A stretch of 64,000 nucleotides of DNA from Paenibacillus sp. UNC451MF (lineage in GTDB: Bacteria; Bacillota; Bacilli; Paenibacillales; NBRC-103111), in the NCBI RefSeq assembly GCF_000686845.1, contig NZ_JMLS01000009.1:246468-310467 (forward strand), written 5' to 3'. Below are positions 27,650 to 36,538 of the stretch, piece by piece. The position numbers were made by a program, and so were the translations under genes. Below the pieces are notes generated by a model. That model was not told where the DNA came from. It saw only the letters and a list, made by a program, of their open reading frames with translations, and made no database searches. The stretch's first letter is position 1. Each line of letters begins with the position of its first letter.

Positions 27650-29035
27650 CTACAGCTTCGGACGACCCATATAAAAGAAAGAAAGTATGCCGCCGCCTAG
27701 TAAGATTACAGCTGAAACAATAAAAGCATCCTGCATCCCGGCAATGAAAGATTCGCTACCGCTCACAATGGAGCCAGCGAAAGCAACGCCGAGCGTAGCG
27801 CCGATTTGTCGGCTTGAATTGAGGGCACCGGATACGGTACCGGTTTGATCCTTGGGTGCAGCAGAGATTACGGCCGCCATTAGCGAAGGTATTGTGAAGG
27901 ATACTCCGAAGCCTATCAAGAGCAATCCAACCCAGGAAAGGACATAGCTCATGTTAGCGTCCACTCCCACTTGCAGCAATATCCCCAGTGCCGTAAGGCT
28001 GAATCCGGCGGTCATGGGTATTCGGGCTCCAATACGTCCAACAATACGTCCGGTAAGAATAGGGTTGACGGCAAGAGGAATCATCATCGGCAGGAGCGCA
28101 AGTCCAGCTAAATGAGCGGATAATCCGCCTACTTGTTCGTAAAATAAGGGCAGGACAAAAAGAATCGCTGACAAACCGATGTTAATCGCCATACCGGCAA
28201 CCATTCCTGCCGATATAGTGGCATTTTTGAAAATGGTGAGCGGAAGAAGCGGTGCCTTCCCTTTTGCTTCTACGATCAAGAAAAGAATGAAACTAAGCAG
28301 CGCCAAAGCAAATGCCCCTAAAATAACCGCTGATTTCCACCCATACGTTTCCCCTTCCATTATCGCAAAGGACAGTGCAGATATGGCCGCGATGGCCAAG
28401 ACTTGACCTGTCCAATCAAAGCCGTTCCCCCGCTTTCGTTTCGTTTCGGTGATCAATAGCGAAGTCATCGTTAAACTAGCGACGGCGAGAGGCACATTAA
28501 GAAGAAAGATGCTGCGCCACCCGAACGAGTCAACCAGGAAGCCACCGACTACAGGACCTGCCGCCATGGCTATCCCGGTTACCGCCGCCCAAATGCCTAG
28601 TACCCGCGCACGCTCTACCGGTTCGGGAAATGCATGGGAAAGAAGCGAAAGCGAAGAAGGCATCAACGCTGCTCCTCCAATACCGAGTATCGCGCGCATG
28701 ACAATAAGCAGGTAGAGTGACGGAACGACGGTACTGGCCGCCGATGCGACAAGAAATAATGTAAGACCGGCTAGGTACACTCGTTTAGCCCCCAATTTGT
28801 CGGCAATTCCTCCCATAGAGAGCAGCAATCCGGAGAAGACAATGGTATAAGAATTCACGATCCATTGCAGGCCGTCCATTCCTCCACCCCATTCATTATG
28901 AATCGCTGGCAGAGCAATACTTATCACTGTCGTATCCAGAAGTACCATGAAGTAGCCGAGCGAAATTCCAAGAAGAAGCAGCACTTTCATCCACTTACTG
29001 GTGCTGCCGCATTGTAGTTGCATGATTTTTTCCAT
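27650..29035 (-). CDS. MFS drug efflux transporter, DHA2 (14-TMS, EmrB/QacA) family
   Basis: A 461-residue proton antiporter. Motif A appears as GGIADKLGAKRVYLAG, the first helix contains VLLDTTVISIALPAI (the DHA2 signature), and motif C is in GIAMAAGPVVGGFLVDSFGW. Members export hydrophobic or cationic drugs. ATG 29035 is chosen for its AAAGGAG site 8 bases upstream; the frame stays open a further 14 codons upstream. It diverges from an XRE-type regulator, and a 17-bp palindrome lies in the interval, so drug-inducible control is likely. Confidence 0.93.
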   Translation of the reverse strand: MEKIMQLQCGSTSKWMKVLLLLGISLGYFMVLLDTTVISIALPAIHNEWGGGMDGLQWIVNSYTIVFSGLLLSMGGIADKLGAKRVYLAGLTLFLVASAASTVVPSLYLLIVMRAILGIGGAALMPSSLSLLSHAFPEPVERARVLGIWAAVTGIAMAAGPVVGGFLVDSFGWRSIFLLNVPLAVASLTMTSLLITETKRKRGNGFDWTGQVLAIAAISALSFAIMEGETYGWKSAVILGAFALALLSFILFLIVEAKGKAPLLPLTIFKNATISAGMVAGMAINIGLSAILFVLPLFYEQVGGLSAHLAGLALLPMMIPLAVNPILTGRIVGRIGARIPMTAGFSLTALGILLQVGVDANMSYVLSWVGLLLIGFGVSFTIPSLMAAVISAAPKDQTGTVSGALNSSRQIGATLGVAFAGSIVSGSESFIAGMQDAFIVSAVILLGGGILSFFYMGRPKL

Positions 29036-29132
29036 AGTAAATCTCCTTTCATCGTAAACTGGAAGCATGAGCTCCATTTCTTACGGACAGTGTATAATGG
29101 ATGGTGGAGTGAAATAAGATGAGGGTTTATCC

Positions 29133-29149
29133 TAGGAGAATTTCTCCTA
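29133..29149. promoter_or_regulatory. Palindromic operator candidate between the MFS and XRE genes
   Basis: TAGGAGAA and TTCTCCTA are perfect 8-bp arms around a single T. The site lies 33 bases before the XRE start and about 100 bases before the MFS start. Confidence 0.55.
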
Positions 29150-29181
29150 CGATAATCAACTATTGAGGGTAGGTGAACCGG

Positions 29182-30021
29182 ATGGAACCAACATCTAATG
29201 AACGGCTTCATGAGCTGGCCCAGTTTTTACGAACCCGTCGCGCACGTATTACTCCCGAGCAAGCCGGCTTGCCTGGCGGAGGCAGACGTCGCACGCCTGG
29301 ACTACGTCGCGGGGAAGTGGCAATGCTGTCAGGTGTCAGTGTGGACTGGTACACATGGCTCGAGCAAGCGCGAAATATTCAGGTATCCGCTCAAGTATTG
29401 GACAGCATTGCACGCGCTCTCCAGCTTGATAACAATGAACGCAAGCATTTATTCATGTTAGCAATTCAACAGTTGCCTGCGGAAGTAACACCGTTCGATG
29501 ACAGGATAAGCCCGACGCTTCAAGCATTCCTTGATCTGCAAGGGACAAGTCCCGCCTATGTAACGGATCAGCGCATGAATATCGTTGCCTGGAACAAGGC
29601 GGCCTGCCTCGTATACGGGGATTATGAAGCTATGTCAGCTCGTGAACGGAACACCGTCTGGCGGACGTTTACATCGCCTTATGTCCGACAATTACTGAAG
29701 GAACACTGGGAGAATCACGCGCGCCATCGTTTGGCTAACTTTCGTGCTAAATACGGTAATTTCGTCGGTGACCCTTGGTGGGGTGAGCTTATCGAGGAAT
29801 TGAATCAAGCCAGCGCGGAATTCAGATCATGGTGGCCGCAGCATGACGTTCTGAGCGGTCCCGAAGGAAAAAAAATCAACGAGCATCCGTCAGCGGGGCG
29901 ACTGGTATTCGATCAGATCTCATTTCTTTCAACGACATCCCCCAACCTCACGGTGACGATCAATTTACCGTTAGAAGATGCAGATACCGTTTCTAAGATG
30001 AGAAACCTTCTGACACCCTGA
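29182..30021 (+). CDS. XRE-family regulator with MmyB-like ligand domain
   Basis: A 279-residue regulator. The N-terminal helix-turn-helix (LAQFLRTRRARITPEQAGLP, then GLRRGEVAMLSGVSVDWYTW) and the PAS-like C-terminal MmyB domain (PAYVTDQRMNIVAWNKAA, RHRLANFRAKYGNFVGDPWW) are both clear. MmyB-like proteins often regulate a neighbouring oxidoreductase or transporter gene and may bind fatty acids. I chose ATG 29182 (AGGTG is 6 bases upstream); GTG 29173 is in frame. It diverges from the MFS pump, its probable target. Confidence 0.9.
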   Translation: MEPTSNERLHELAQFLRTRRARITPEQAGLPGGGRRRTPGLRRGEVAMLSGVSVDWYTWLEQARNIQVSAQVLDSIARALQLDNNERKHLFMLAIQQLPAEVTPFDDRISPTLQAFLDLQGTSPAYVTDQRMNIVAWNKAACLVYGDYEAMSARERNTVWRTFTSPYVRQLLKEHWENHARHRLANFRAKYGNFVGDPWWGELIEELNQASAEFRSWWPQHDVLSGPEGKKINEHPSAGRLVFDQISFLSTTSPNLTVTINLPLEDADTVSKMRNLLTP

Positions 30022-30409
30022 TGGCGTCAATCCTGCCTCTAAGGAGATGGGGTGCTTCATAAATAGAACAAACTGCCGAATACATAGTATCCCGGCAGTC
30101 TGTTTGCAGTTCTTTTTGTATTAGAATCCCTAGTTCCGGGATTTTAACATCCACAAAGCCATAATCCTGATTGGACTCGTCAAATAATCTATACCATGCG
30201 GCCCCCACCGGGATATCGTCAATTAAAGCTATTACTGCTCTATCCCCCTTCCTTTCCCAATACTCGTTGTATTTCCTTAAATTCGGAGCATTAAGCAGCT
30301 CATCCTTGGGTGGCTTACCCTGTACTATATGAATGGATTCATAGTGCATATCCATGAAAAAATCATACTCAGCTGGCTGCAGATGTCTTACTTTTATCAA
30401 TTGAATCAT
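29993..30409 (-). pseudogene. 3'-truncated GNAT acetyltransferase
   Basis: The N-terminal about 100 residues read as a GNAT protein (MIQLIKVRHLQPAEYDFF, IALIDDIPVGAAWYRLF, YGFVDVKIPELGI). After LIQKEL, where the RGxGxG acetyl-CoA loop should follow, the frame runs into the terminator hairpin of the XRE gene and then antisense over its last codons, giving unrelated residues. The acetyl-CoA-binding half is therefore missing and the product is probably inactive. ATG 30409 with AAAGGATG is intact. It looks like a junction created by a deletion or rearrangement near 30105. Confidence 0.65.
30067..30110 (+). terminator. Terminator of the XRE regulator gene
   Basis: AACAAACTGCCG pairs with CGGCAGTCTGTT (one G-T pair) and is followed by a T-rich segment ending TTCTTTTTG. 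It lies inside the truncated GNAT frame on the other strand. Confidence 0.65.
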
Positions 30410-30520
30410 CCTTTCATATTTCTACTAACGGGATTCATAATTCTAATCAGTTTTTTACTATAGGTTCCAATGGCTAGACTCCTTAAATATGTTACAATAT
30501 ATATTATCAACTTACTTTAT

Positions 30521-30549
30521 TTGAGAAACGATAAAAAAATGAGTAAAGT
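30521..30549 (+). promoter_or_regulatory. Sigma-A-like promoter of the LLM oxidoreductase gene
   Basis: TTGAGA (30521-30526) and TAAAGT (30544-30549) are separated by 17 bases, 26 bases ahead of the start codon. Confidence 0.45.
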
Positions 30550-30574
30550 ATAAGTATTAAAGGAGGCAATCCAA

Positions 30575-31639
30575 ATGGCCAACGTATCAAACAACATGGA
30601 AATTGGAATCAGCACATTTCTGGAAGCTACGCCCGACCCTGTAACCGGTAAAACCATCAGTCATGCAGAGCGGCTGCGCGATGCGGTTGAGGAGATTGTA
30701 CTTGCCGACCAAGTCGGTCTTGATGTCTATGGCATCGGAGAGCACCATCGTGCCGATTATGCCGGTACCGCGCCTGCTGTTGTACTGGCTGCAGCAGCTG
30801 CCATGACCAAGCGGATCAGGCTCACGAGCGCTGTTACCGTATTGTCCTCGGACGATCCAGTGCGCGTGTATCAAGCTTTTTCCACCCTTGACGGCATTTC
30901 TAATGGTCGGGCTGAGATTATGGCTGGTCGGGGCTCCTTCATTGAATCCTTCCCACTCTTTGGGTACAGCCTGGATGATTATGATGAATTGTTCGAAGAG
31001 AATCTGGAGCTGCTCCTTAAGATCAGAGCATCGGAGAAAGTAACTTGGCACGGCGGCCATCGTCCTGCCATCAATAACCTGGGGGTATATCCCCGTTCCG
31101 TCCAAGACCCTCTTCCGGTGTGGATCGCAAGCGGCGGAAATGCCCAATCGGCTGTTCGGGCCGGCATGCTTGGTCTTCCAATCGCTTTCGCCATAATCGG
31201 CGGAATGCCTGAGAGCTTCGCTCCGCTAGTCACTCTTTACAAAGAGGCTGCCGCACGTGCAGGACACGATCCTGACAAACTGGAAATTGCCACTCATTCA
31301 CACGGATTTGTCGGAGATACAACGGAACAGGCTGCGGATTTATTCTTCCCTTCAACGCAGGCTCAAATGAACGTCATTGGACGTGAAAGAGGCTGGGGCC
31401 AGCACTACACTCGCTCCACCTTTGATGCCGCACGCAGCCTCCGAGGCGCACTCTATGTCGGAGATCCGGAATATGTGGCGGAAAAAATTCTATTATTGCG
31501 CAAAAACTTGGGCGTCACCCGTTTCTTCCTGCATGTGAACGTAGGCACTATGCCGCATCGTGATGTCATGCACGCTATCGAGCTGCTAGGTACCCGCGTT
31601 GCACCTATCGTACGTAAAGAGCTTGCCCGAAACGAGTGA
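30575..31639 (+). CDS. LLM-class flavin-dependent oxidoreductase (luciferase-like monooxygenase)
   Basis: A 354-residue TIM-barrel FMN enzyme. It has the LLM pattern [20 protein letters not shown] followed by [36 protein letters not shown] and [20 protein letters not shown], and the C-terminal GTPE-like [10 protein letters not shown]. Such enzymes use reduced FMN and oxygen; this subgroup is often annotated as atypical luciferase-like oxidoreductases with unknown substrate. A strong AAAGGAGG precedes ATG 30575. It is monocistronic with its own promoter and terminator. Confidence 0.9.
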   Translation: MANVSNNMEIGISTFLEATPDPVTGKTISHAERLRDAVEEIVLADQVGLDVYGIGEHHRADYAGTAPAVVLAAAAAMTKRIRLTSAVTVLSSDDPVRVYQAFSTLDGISNGRAEIMAGRGSFIESFPLFGYSLDDYDELFEENLELLLKIRASEKVTWHGGHRPAINNLGVYPRSVQDPLPVWIASGGNAQSAVRAGMLGLPIAFAIIGGMPESFAPLVTLYKEAAARAGHDPDKLEIATHSHGFVGDTTEQAADLFFPSTQAQMNVIGRERGWGQHYTRSTFDAARSLRGALYVGDPEYVAEKILLLRKNLGVTRFFLHVNVGTMPHRDVMHAIELLGTRVAPIVRKELARNE

Positions 31640-31689
31640 AACTCTATGTTATCAAGCCTGCCTCCCAGATGAAGGAGATGCTTCAAAAA

Positions 31690-31729
31690 AAAGAAGTGTG
31701 TGAGCCAACAGAGCCCACGCACTTCTTTT
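31690..31729. terminator. Bidirectional terminator between the LLM and phosphotransferase genes
   Basis: AAGAAGTGTGTG and CACGCACTTCTTTT form a long stem with A and T runs on the two sides, between convergent genes. Confidence 0.75.
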
Positions 31730-31755
31730 GTATTCATTTTGCGTCATGGCTATTC

Positions 31756-32667
31756 TTAGGAAAAACGATTTAACAGGCTGACCAAGTAAGAATCCAGACG
31801 TTCAATCATCATCTGTTTGGTTAGTCCTGTCATACCTAAAGCTGTCCATCCGCCATACACTTCAGGCTCCCAGTAGGCAAAATCGATCAAACTGACAAGA
31901 TCCCAGTAGGGATCATAGGAAAAAGACGCCCCGGCATGGCTTTGGTAAGCAGATAAAAATGCGTCTGCAGTCGATACATCGTACAATTGCGCTAAATTGA
32001 CACGGCAATGCCCCACATCGATGCCTGCCGGACCGACACAGCCGTTGACCCAGTCTACGATGCCGCTTACCTCTTCACCTTTCCATAAAATATTGGTCGG
32101 GTGGTAGTCCCGGTGAATGAATCGCTCGGTAACTACAGGTCTGGAGCCTTGAACAATATTAGACGCAATCTGCCATTTATCCGGGATCTGCGACCAAGAT
32201 GAGGTATCCAGCGTGGAAACATCGCAATAGGTTTTGTATTTCCAAGGAAAATCGCTCGCATCCACCGCGTGAATCCGGGTAAGCGCTTCGGCCATTCCAT
32301 CCAGCCATTGGGTCATATTGTTCGGCTCCAATACAACTTCGCCTTCGAGTCGAGTCATTAGCACTGTTGGTGCACCGCATTGAGTTCCAGTCTTGTCGAA
32401 TGCAACCAGCCTAGGCGTCTGCAAGCTGAGCGCTTGAGCAGCCCGGCGCAAGCTTTCCGCTTCCCGCAAAGCAAGGTCAGGCTCATCCCTTACCCACTCC
32501 GCATTATCGAACTGACGCAGTACGACGGCTCTTTCAACTCCGTTTACACGCAATGTAAGTCCCGACACTAAAGAGGAAATCCCCCCTTGGAGCTTTTGTT
32601 CCGCGACAAGGCTTGCATCGGGGTCAATGGCATCAACAACCCATCTAAGTATGTGATCCGGCAGCAT
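31756..32667 (-). CDS. Aminoglycoside phosphotransferase-fold (APH) kinase
   Basis: A 303-residue protein-kinase-like phosphotransferase. The catalytic loop is FIHRDYHPTNILW (HxDxxxxN) and the metal-binding aspartate is in IVDWVNGCVGPAGIDVGH. The N-lobe has VLRQF for the ATP-binding lysine position, with arginine in place of lysine, so N-lobe function is uncertain. The family covers antibiotic kinases, choline and homoserine kinases and many unknowns. I chose ATG 32667 because AAAGGATGG is 6-9 bases upstream; an upstream ATG at 32703 lacks a site. No resistance phenotype can be claimed. Confidence 0.85.
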   Translation of the reverse strand: MLPDHILRWVVDAIDPDASLVAEQKLQGGISSLVSGLTLRVNGVERAVVLRQFDNAEWVRDEPDLALREAESLRRAAQALSLQTPRLVAFDKTGTQCGAPTVLMTRLEGEVVLEPNNMTQWLDGMAEALTRIHAVDASDFPWKYKTYCDVSTLDTSSWSQIPDKWQIASNIVQGSRPVVTERFIHRDYHPTNILWKGEEVSGIVDWVNGCVGPAGIDVGHCRVNLAQLYDVSTADAFLSAYQSHAGASFSYDPYWDLVSLIDFAYWEPEVYGGWTALGMTGLTKQMMIERLDSYLVSLLNRFS

Positions 32668-33003
32668 CGGTTTCCATCCTTTACTATTGATTTTTGACTG
32701 CATCGTTCTCAGTTAACGAGGCTCCAGAGCACTCTGGAACAGCACTCACAGGACTGAAATCAGTCTCTTAGTAATATCAATTCTCCAGAAATTTCCGATG
32801 TCCTTTTATGAGTTGCTTCTACTTAGGGATCCTCAATGCCAGTGATATTCCAGAATTAATTAGAAAACGGAGCTCGCAAATCCGCGAGGCTCCGTTAATG
32901 TTGTTACGATTTTCTCTAGTGTGAACTTTTCTCCTCACGGATCACCAAGCCGGTTGCCCATTTCCCGGGTCAGTCCTGATGATCTTCGGATCAGATCCGT
33001 CCT
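32668..33003. other. Gene-free interval upstream of the phosphotransferase gene
   Basis: These 336 bases separate the phosphotransferase start from the stop of the large secreted hydrolase. Apart from the leftward terminator at 32864-32896 I see no coding region, repeat or clear promoter. Confidence 0.5.
32864..32896 (-). terminator. Terminator of the secreted glycoside hydrolase gene
   Basis: On the minus strand ACGGAGCCTCGC and GCGAGCTCCGT form a stem around GGATTT, followed by TTTTCT. Confidence 0.75.
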
Positions 33004-36000
33004 TTACTGCACCAGTTGTGCGTCGCGAAACAGCGAGGGGTCCTTAGGTGTCGTTCCGACTCCCGATCCCCACTGCAAGAAACCATCGCGGGAATCACCC
33101 GTGGAGCCCCGATCATCGTCATTCACCAGGAACGACATTCCGATGGTATGCATTGGTGGCCCGCTAAACCCTAGCGAGGCCCAAGGAACAGAGATGACAT
33201 AGTGTATGTTGCTGCCGCTTTGAATGATGCTCGCTTCGGCGCCAGGAGTTGGTCCCGCCTGCTGGCCAGCAGGCGCTGCGAAAGTGTAAACCGACGGTCC
33301 GCTGTCGAGAAGCGCTGCGCCGATTTCGACGCGCTGGCCTCCGGCCTGTCCCGGCACCCGGTCGTAGGTGCTGAACTGGATGGAATCGGTCTGCCACATG
33401 GTGTTTGGTGTGCGTGCGCCAAAATGTTTGTCATCGGTGATCGTGGTGTCGATCACAAGCCCGTCGTTGTTGTAGTTGATACGCAGCTGACCGCTTAGGT
33501 CGCTGTTCCCGCTGCGCGCCCCTAATATCGATACCCAGGTTGCTTGCGTCGCCAGGTCGATTGCGGGTAAGGTTTGGCGATCCGCGCGCTCGATGGGAGC
33601 GTAAGAAATCGATCCGGATGAAGCGTCCGAACCGCCGGCGCTGTCGACCGCCACGCTATAGCTCAAGGAGTCGAATAACGGAATGCCGGTGACCGGAACG
33701 CGCATCGAAGCGGTTCCACTTGCTGGGACATACACCCTATCCGACACTGTCCCGGATGCCGGCCCTACTTGGTAGGTAACTTGGGTCGCCGTGAGGACGC
33801 TGGTCCGATTATTCTTCAGCGCTATATCGAGAAAGTAGCTTCTGGACGTCGCGTCCGACGTGATCGTAGGTTGGACGCTGATCTCGAACGGTTTGACGAC
33901 AGTTGTCGTCGTCCTCAGGCTGGCTACAAGACTCGGCTTGTGCTTGTCATTGTTATTGCCTCCGTTCCCCGGCTTCACTTTCGTTACATCGACAGCTACA
34001 GTCCGCTGGCCGAGGAGCGTGGTTGCCGGAACGCTGATAGTGGCGCTCGTAACTTTGCCTGGGGAAGTGCGAAGCTTCACAGGCTGCGCCCCGTTCGCCA
34101 TGATTGTCAACTCATTGGGAAGGTCCGTCTTGCGGTTCGATCGGTCCGCAGTCACTGTAACAGGGACCGTATCTCCTTGGATTGACTGGTCGGCGACTTT
34201 CATCGTAACCGCATACTGCGTCACGCCCAAGGTTTCAACGTTGCCGGTGACGTAGATCGGGCTGCCGGTAAGTGTCAGAACGACCGTGCCGTCGGTCGGA
34301 TTCACCGTCTGCGTTGAGCCATACTCATTAGTGATAATAAGAGGCTGGGTAGTGTGCAAAGCAATGGTGTCGGAGCCAGTGGACCACATCACCCGAGTCG
34401 TCGAGCCTCCTCCCGCATAAGGATACGAGTAGGCGGTAGCGGAGCCAAGGTCATCGCGATCACCAAGCGTCTTTCCGGTCACCGCGCGAATGAGCACGGC
34501 GTTTGCGACAGCTCCCGGTTTCGGAGCTACGCCAAGTACGCCATCGACGGGCTGCCTGAACAACCCAAAGTGATGTTCCCTATTATTGGGGTCCGTACCG
34601 TCATCCATAGCCGAGTACCAGTTAAAGACGTCCACGCCAGCTGCCATCACTAGCACCTGAGCACGCACCAGGTTGTCCGCTTGCTGGGGCTCCGTGGAGG
34701 CGGCGGCATACGTCGGCCAGCCGTTCTCCGTAATCCACACGGGGACGTGCCGATTTCCAGCCGCCTGCTTCACCTGCTGCACCAACGCAGGAAGCTTCGA
34801 TACCAACAGTGTGCGCTCGGGCGGGGTGTTTGCCCCCTCCAAAGCGTAGCCGTAGACATTCGTCGCAAACGTATCAATGTAATTGATACCGCCGGCAGCG
34901 AAAAAGGCACTATACCAGTTATCGTCAAAGGTGGTTGCAATCGGGCCCATGACGTTCGCGTCCGGATTTCCTTCGTGAATGGGTCCGTACATGGCCTGAA
35001 GCATCTGCAGATAGCAGGCTGCGGTAGTACCGCAAGCACCATTGTTGAAGCCGGTGCCATTAAACTCGTTGTAGATATTGAAATCGCGTACCTTGCCTTT
35101 ATAGTGCTCGGCGGCAGCTTTCCCAAACTGACCAAATGCGGCCAGACCAGCCGCGGAGCTCGGCGTTTTCCCGTTGTCATAATTGGCGTTGTTGTATGCC
35201 ACGACTCCCTGGGGAGTCATGCCGAGGTCAAGAGCCTGTTGTGACTTGGCTTCAAAGGCATACCCGGCCCAGTTGTACACGCCTGGCTGCTTTTCAATTA
35301 ACGACCAGTTAATGTCGCTTCGAATGTGGCCGTAGCCGATTGTCGCCAATGCGTTCATGAGTCCATCTTCGAGGGATTTGTAGTGACCAAAATGAGAGTC
35401 GATCCCGAAGAAGGAGTCAGGACTCAAGGCACCCGCTGGGGTGGGAGTCACAATGCCAAACGTTGTGATGCGTGTTAGTGTCTGACCATCAATCAGGCTT
35501 GAGAAAGTGAGGTTGTAGAATCCCGGCCCGAGGTCCTGCACGGATAGCAACGCATGTCCGTCAGAGCCTACGGGTATAGATCCCGTGCGAAAACTCACGC
35601 CCTGATCATCTGAAATGTCATATGAGACAAAGTCACCCACCGTGCCGAAATCCAAGTTTGCGGAATTGGTTGTGAAGAGCAGGCTCGGGTTCATTACTGC
35701 CAACGCTGGAGTCGTTGCAAAGGTGACTTGGACTCGTGCGAAGCACATTTCCGGCATGACACCGTTGAGACTATGAACGCGCAGACGGAAATCTGCGCCG
35801 TTCGTGCCGTTGGCGAACTTGATTCCGCTCAGTTCAAAGATCTGGTTCTTCCAGGTCTGACTGCCGCTCGTGGGCATCCACGGGGTGGCCTGGTATGCGT
35901 TGCTCTGGCCGTCATACTCGATGGCCATGGTTGTCGCCGCTGCGTCAAAGTAATCAACGGACACAATCGCGTATGTCGCTCCCGCGGGTTTCGCGGAGCT

Positions 36001-36267
36001 TGCGATATCAACATAGACGTAGGGATTTAGCGGATTTTGTGACGTTGTCCAGCACGCCGTACCGTTCCTGGTCGTCGCGGCGTGCGTCGGATCTTTGTCC
36101 GCGTCGCCGGGCCAAGCCTTGCTGACGCCGCTATAAACGGGGGGCGAACTAAATATGACGTCGGCCTGCGGCTGGGCAGCGACAACCTGGAGCGCCATCT
36201 CCCCAAAAACGCTGACTGACAAAAGCAAAACAAGCATCAAACGGATCATCCACTTTTTCACGAACAT
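33004..36267 (-). CDS. Large secreted clan GH-A glycoside hydrolase with accessory beta-sandwich domains
   Basis: A 1087-residue exported protein: signal peptide to about residue 31 (LQVVA|AQPQ); an N-terminal beta-sandwich (about 35-185); an Ig-like segment (about 190-275); a TIM-barrel (about 285-610) with the acid/base Glu in NIYNEFN (about 401) and the nucleophile Glu in WITENGW (about 514), the spacing of GH5/GH39-type enzymes; further Ig-like repeats (about 620-885); and a C-terminal CBM9/DOMON-like domain with MWQTDSIQFS and YVISVPWASLGF. It should cleave an extracellular polysaccharide, substrate unknown. ATG 36267 has AAGGGAG 8 bases upstream. The gene is visibly richer in G+C than its neighbours, with GC-ending codons, suggesting transfer. 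It lies downstream of a sugar-import operon. Confidence 0.85.
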   Translation of the reverse strand: MFVKKWMIRLMLVLLLSVSVFGEMALQVVAAQPQADVIFSSPPVYSGVSKAWPGDADKDPTHAATTRNGTACWTTSQNPLNPYVYVDIASSAKPAGATYAIVSVDYFDAAATTMAIEYDGQSNAYQATPWMPTSGSQTWKNQIFELSGIKFANGTNGADFRLRVHSLNGVMPEMCFARVQVTFATTPALAVMNPSLLFTTNSANLDFGTVGDFVSYDISDDQGVSFRTGSIPVGSDGHALLSVQDLGPGFYNLTFSSLIDGQTLTRITTFGIVTPTPAGALSPDSFFGIDSHFGHYKSLEDGLMNALATIGYGHIRSDINWSLIEKQPGVYNWAGYAFEAKSQQALDLGMTPQGVVAYNNANYDNGKTPSSAAGLAAFGQFGKAAAEHYKGKVRDFNIYNEFNGTGFNNGACGTTAACYLQMLQAMYGPIHEGNPDANVMGPIATTFDDNWYSAFFAAGGINYIDTFATNVYGYALEGANTPPERTLLVSKLPALVQQVKQAAGNRHVPVWITENGWPTYAAASTEPQQADNLVRAQVLVMAAGVDVFNWYSAMDDGTDPNNREHHFGLFRQPVDGVLGVAPKPGAVANAVLIRAVTGKTLGDRDDLGSATAYSYPYAGGGSTTRVMWSTGSDTIALHTTQPLIITNEYGSTQTVNPTDGTVVLTLTGSPIYVTGNVETLGVTQYAVTMKVADQSIQGDTVPVTVTADRSNRKTDLPNELTIMANGAQPVKLRTSPGKVTSATISVPATTLLGQRTVAVDVTKVKPGNGGNNNDKHKPSLVASLRTTTTVVKPFEISVQPTITSDATSRSYFLDIALKNNRTSVLTATQVTYQVGPASGTVSDRVYVPASGTASMRVPVTGIPLFDSLSYSVAVDSAGGSDASSGSISYAPIERADRQTLPAIDLATQATWVSILGARSGNSDLSGQLRINYNNDGLVIDTTITDDKHFGARTPNTMWQTDSIQFSTYDRVPGQAGGQRVEIGAALLDSGPSVYTFAAPAGQQAGPTPGAEASIIQSGSNIHYVISVPWASLGFSGPPMHTIGMSFLVNDDDRGSTGDSRDGFLQWGSGVGTTPKDPSLFRDAQLVQ

Positions 36268-36313
36268 CACGTTCACTCCCTTATCTTGGCTTGAAAACCA
36301 ATCGCAAGTTATA

Positions 36314-36327
36314 TGTAAGCGGTTACC
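36314..36327 (-). promoter_or_regulatory. cre-like site upstream of the secreted hydrolase
   Basis: TGTAAGCGGTTACC resembles the CcpA consensus TGWAANCGNTNWCA with a mismatch at the last position, 47 bases before the hydrolase start. A LacI-family operator is an alternative reading. Confidence 0.45.
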
Positions 36328-36391
36328 AAAGTTGGTCTAATTGTCTGCTCTCGTCCGCTTCGGTGTCCATTAGATCTTCCAATCGCTGTGG

Positions 36392-36442
36392 AAATCGGAT
36401 TCTTTGGATTTTTTACTCCTGATTATGGAGCGAATCCGATTT
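36392..36442 (-). repeat. 11-bp inverted repeat downstream of the FAD oxidoreductase gene
   Basis: AAATCGGATTC (36392-36402) and GAATCCGATTT (36432-36442) are exact inverted copies with a 29-base loop. It may act as a processing or termination structure between the transporter operon and the hydrolase gene. Confidence 0.45.
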
Positions 36443-36538
36443 TCTTAGGCGAACGAACGCTTACGCTTTTCCAGACAGATGGACCCTTCGCTCGTTGTTC
36501 ACTAGGCTACTAGAGCCGCTGCTGCTGTCCCCTCCTTA

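Noticed and set aside
31756..32667. Aminoglycoside resistance kinase
   Set aside because: Only the general phosphotransferase fold is supported; many family members are unrelated to resistance.
34681..35244. 187-residue plus-strand open frame inside the hydrolase gene
   Set aside because: High GC content leaves long antisense frames open; the minus-strand hydrolase has full motifs.
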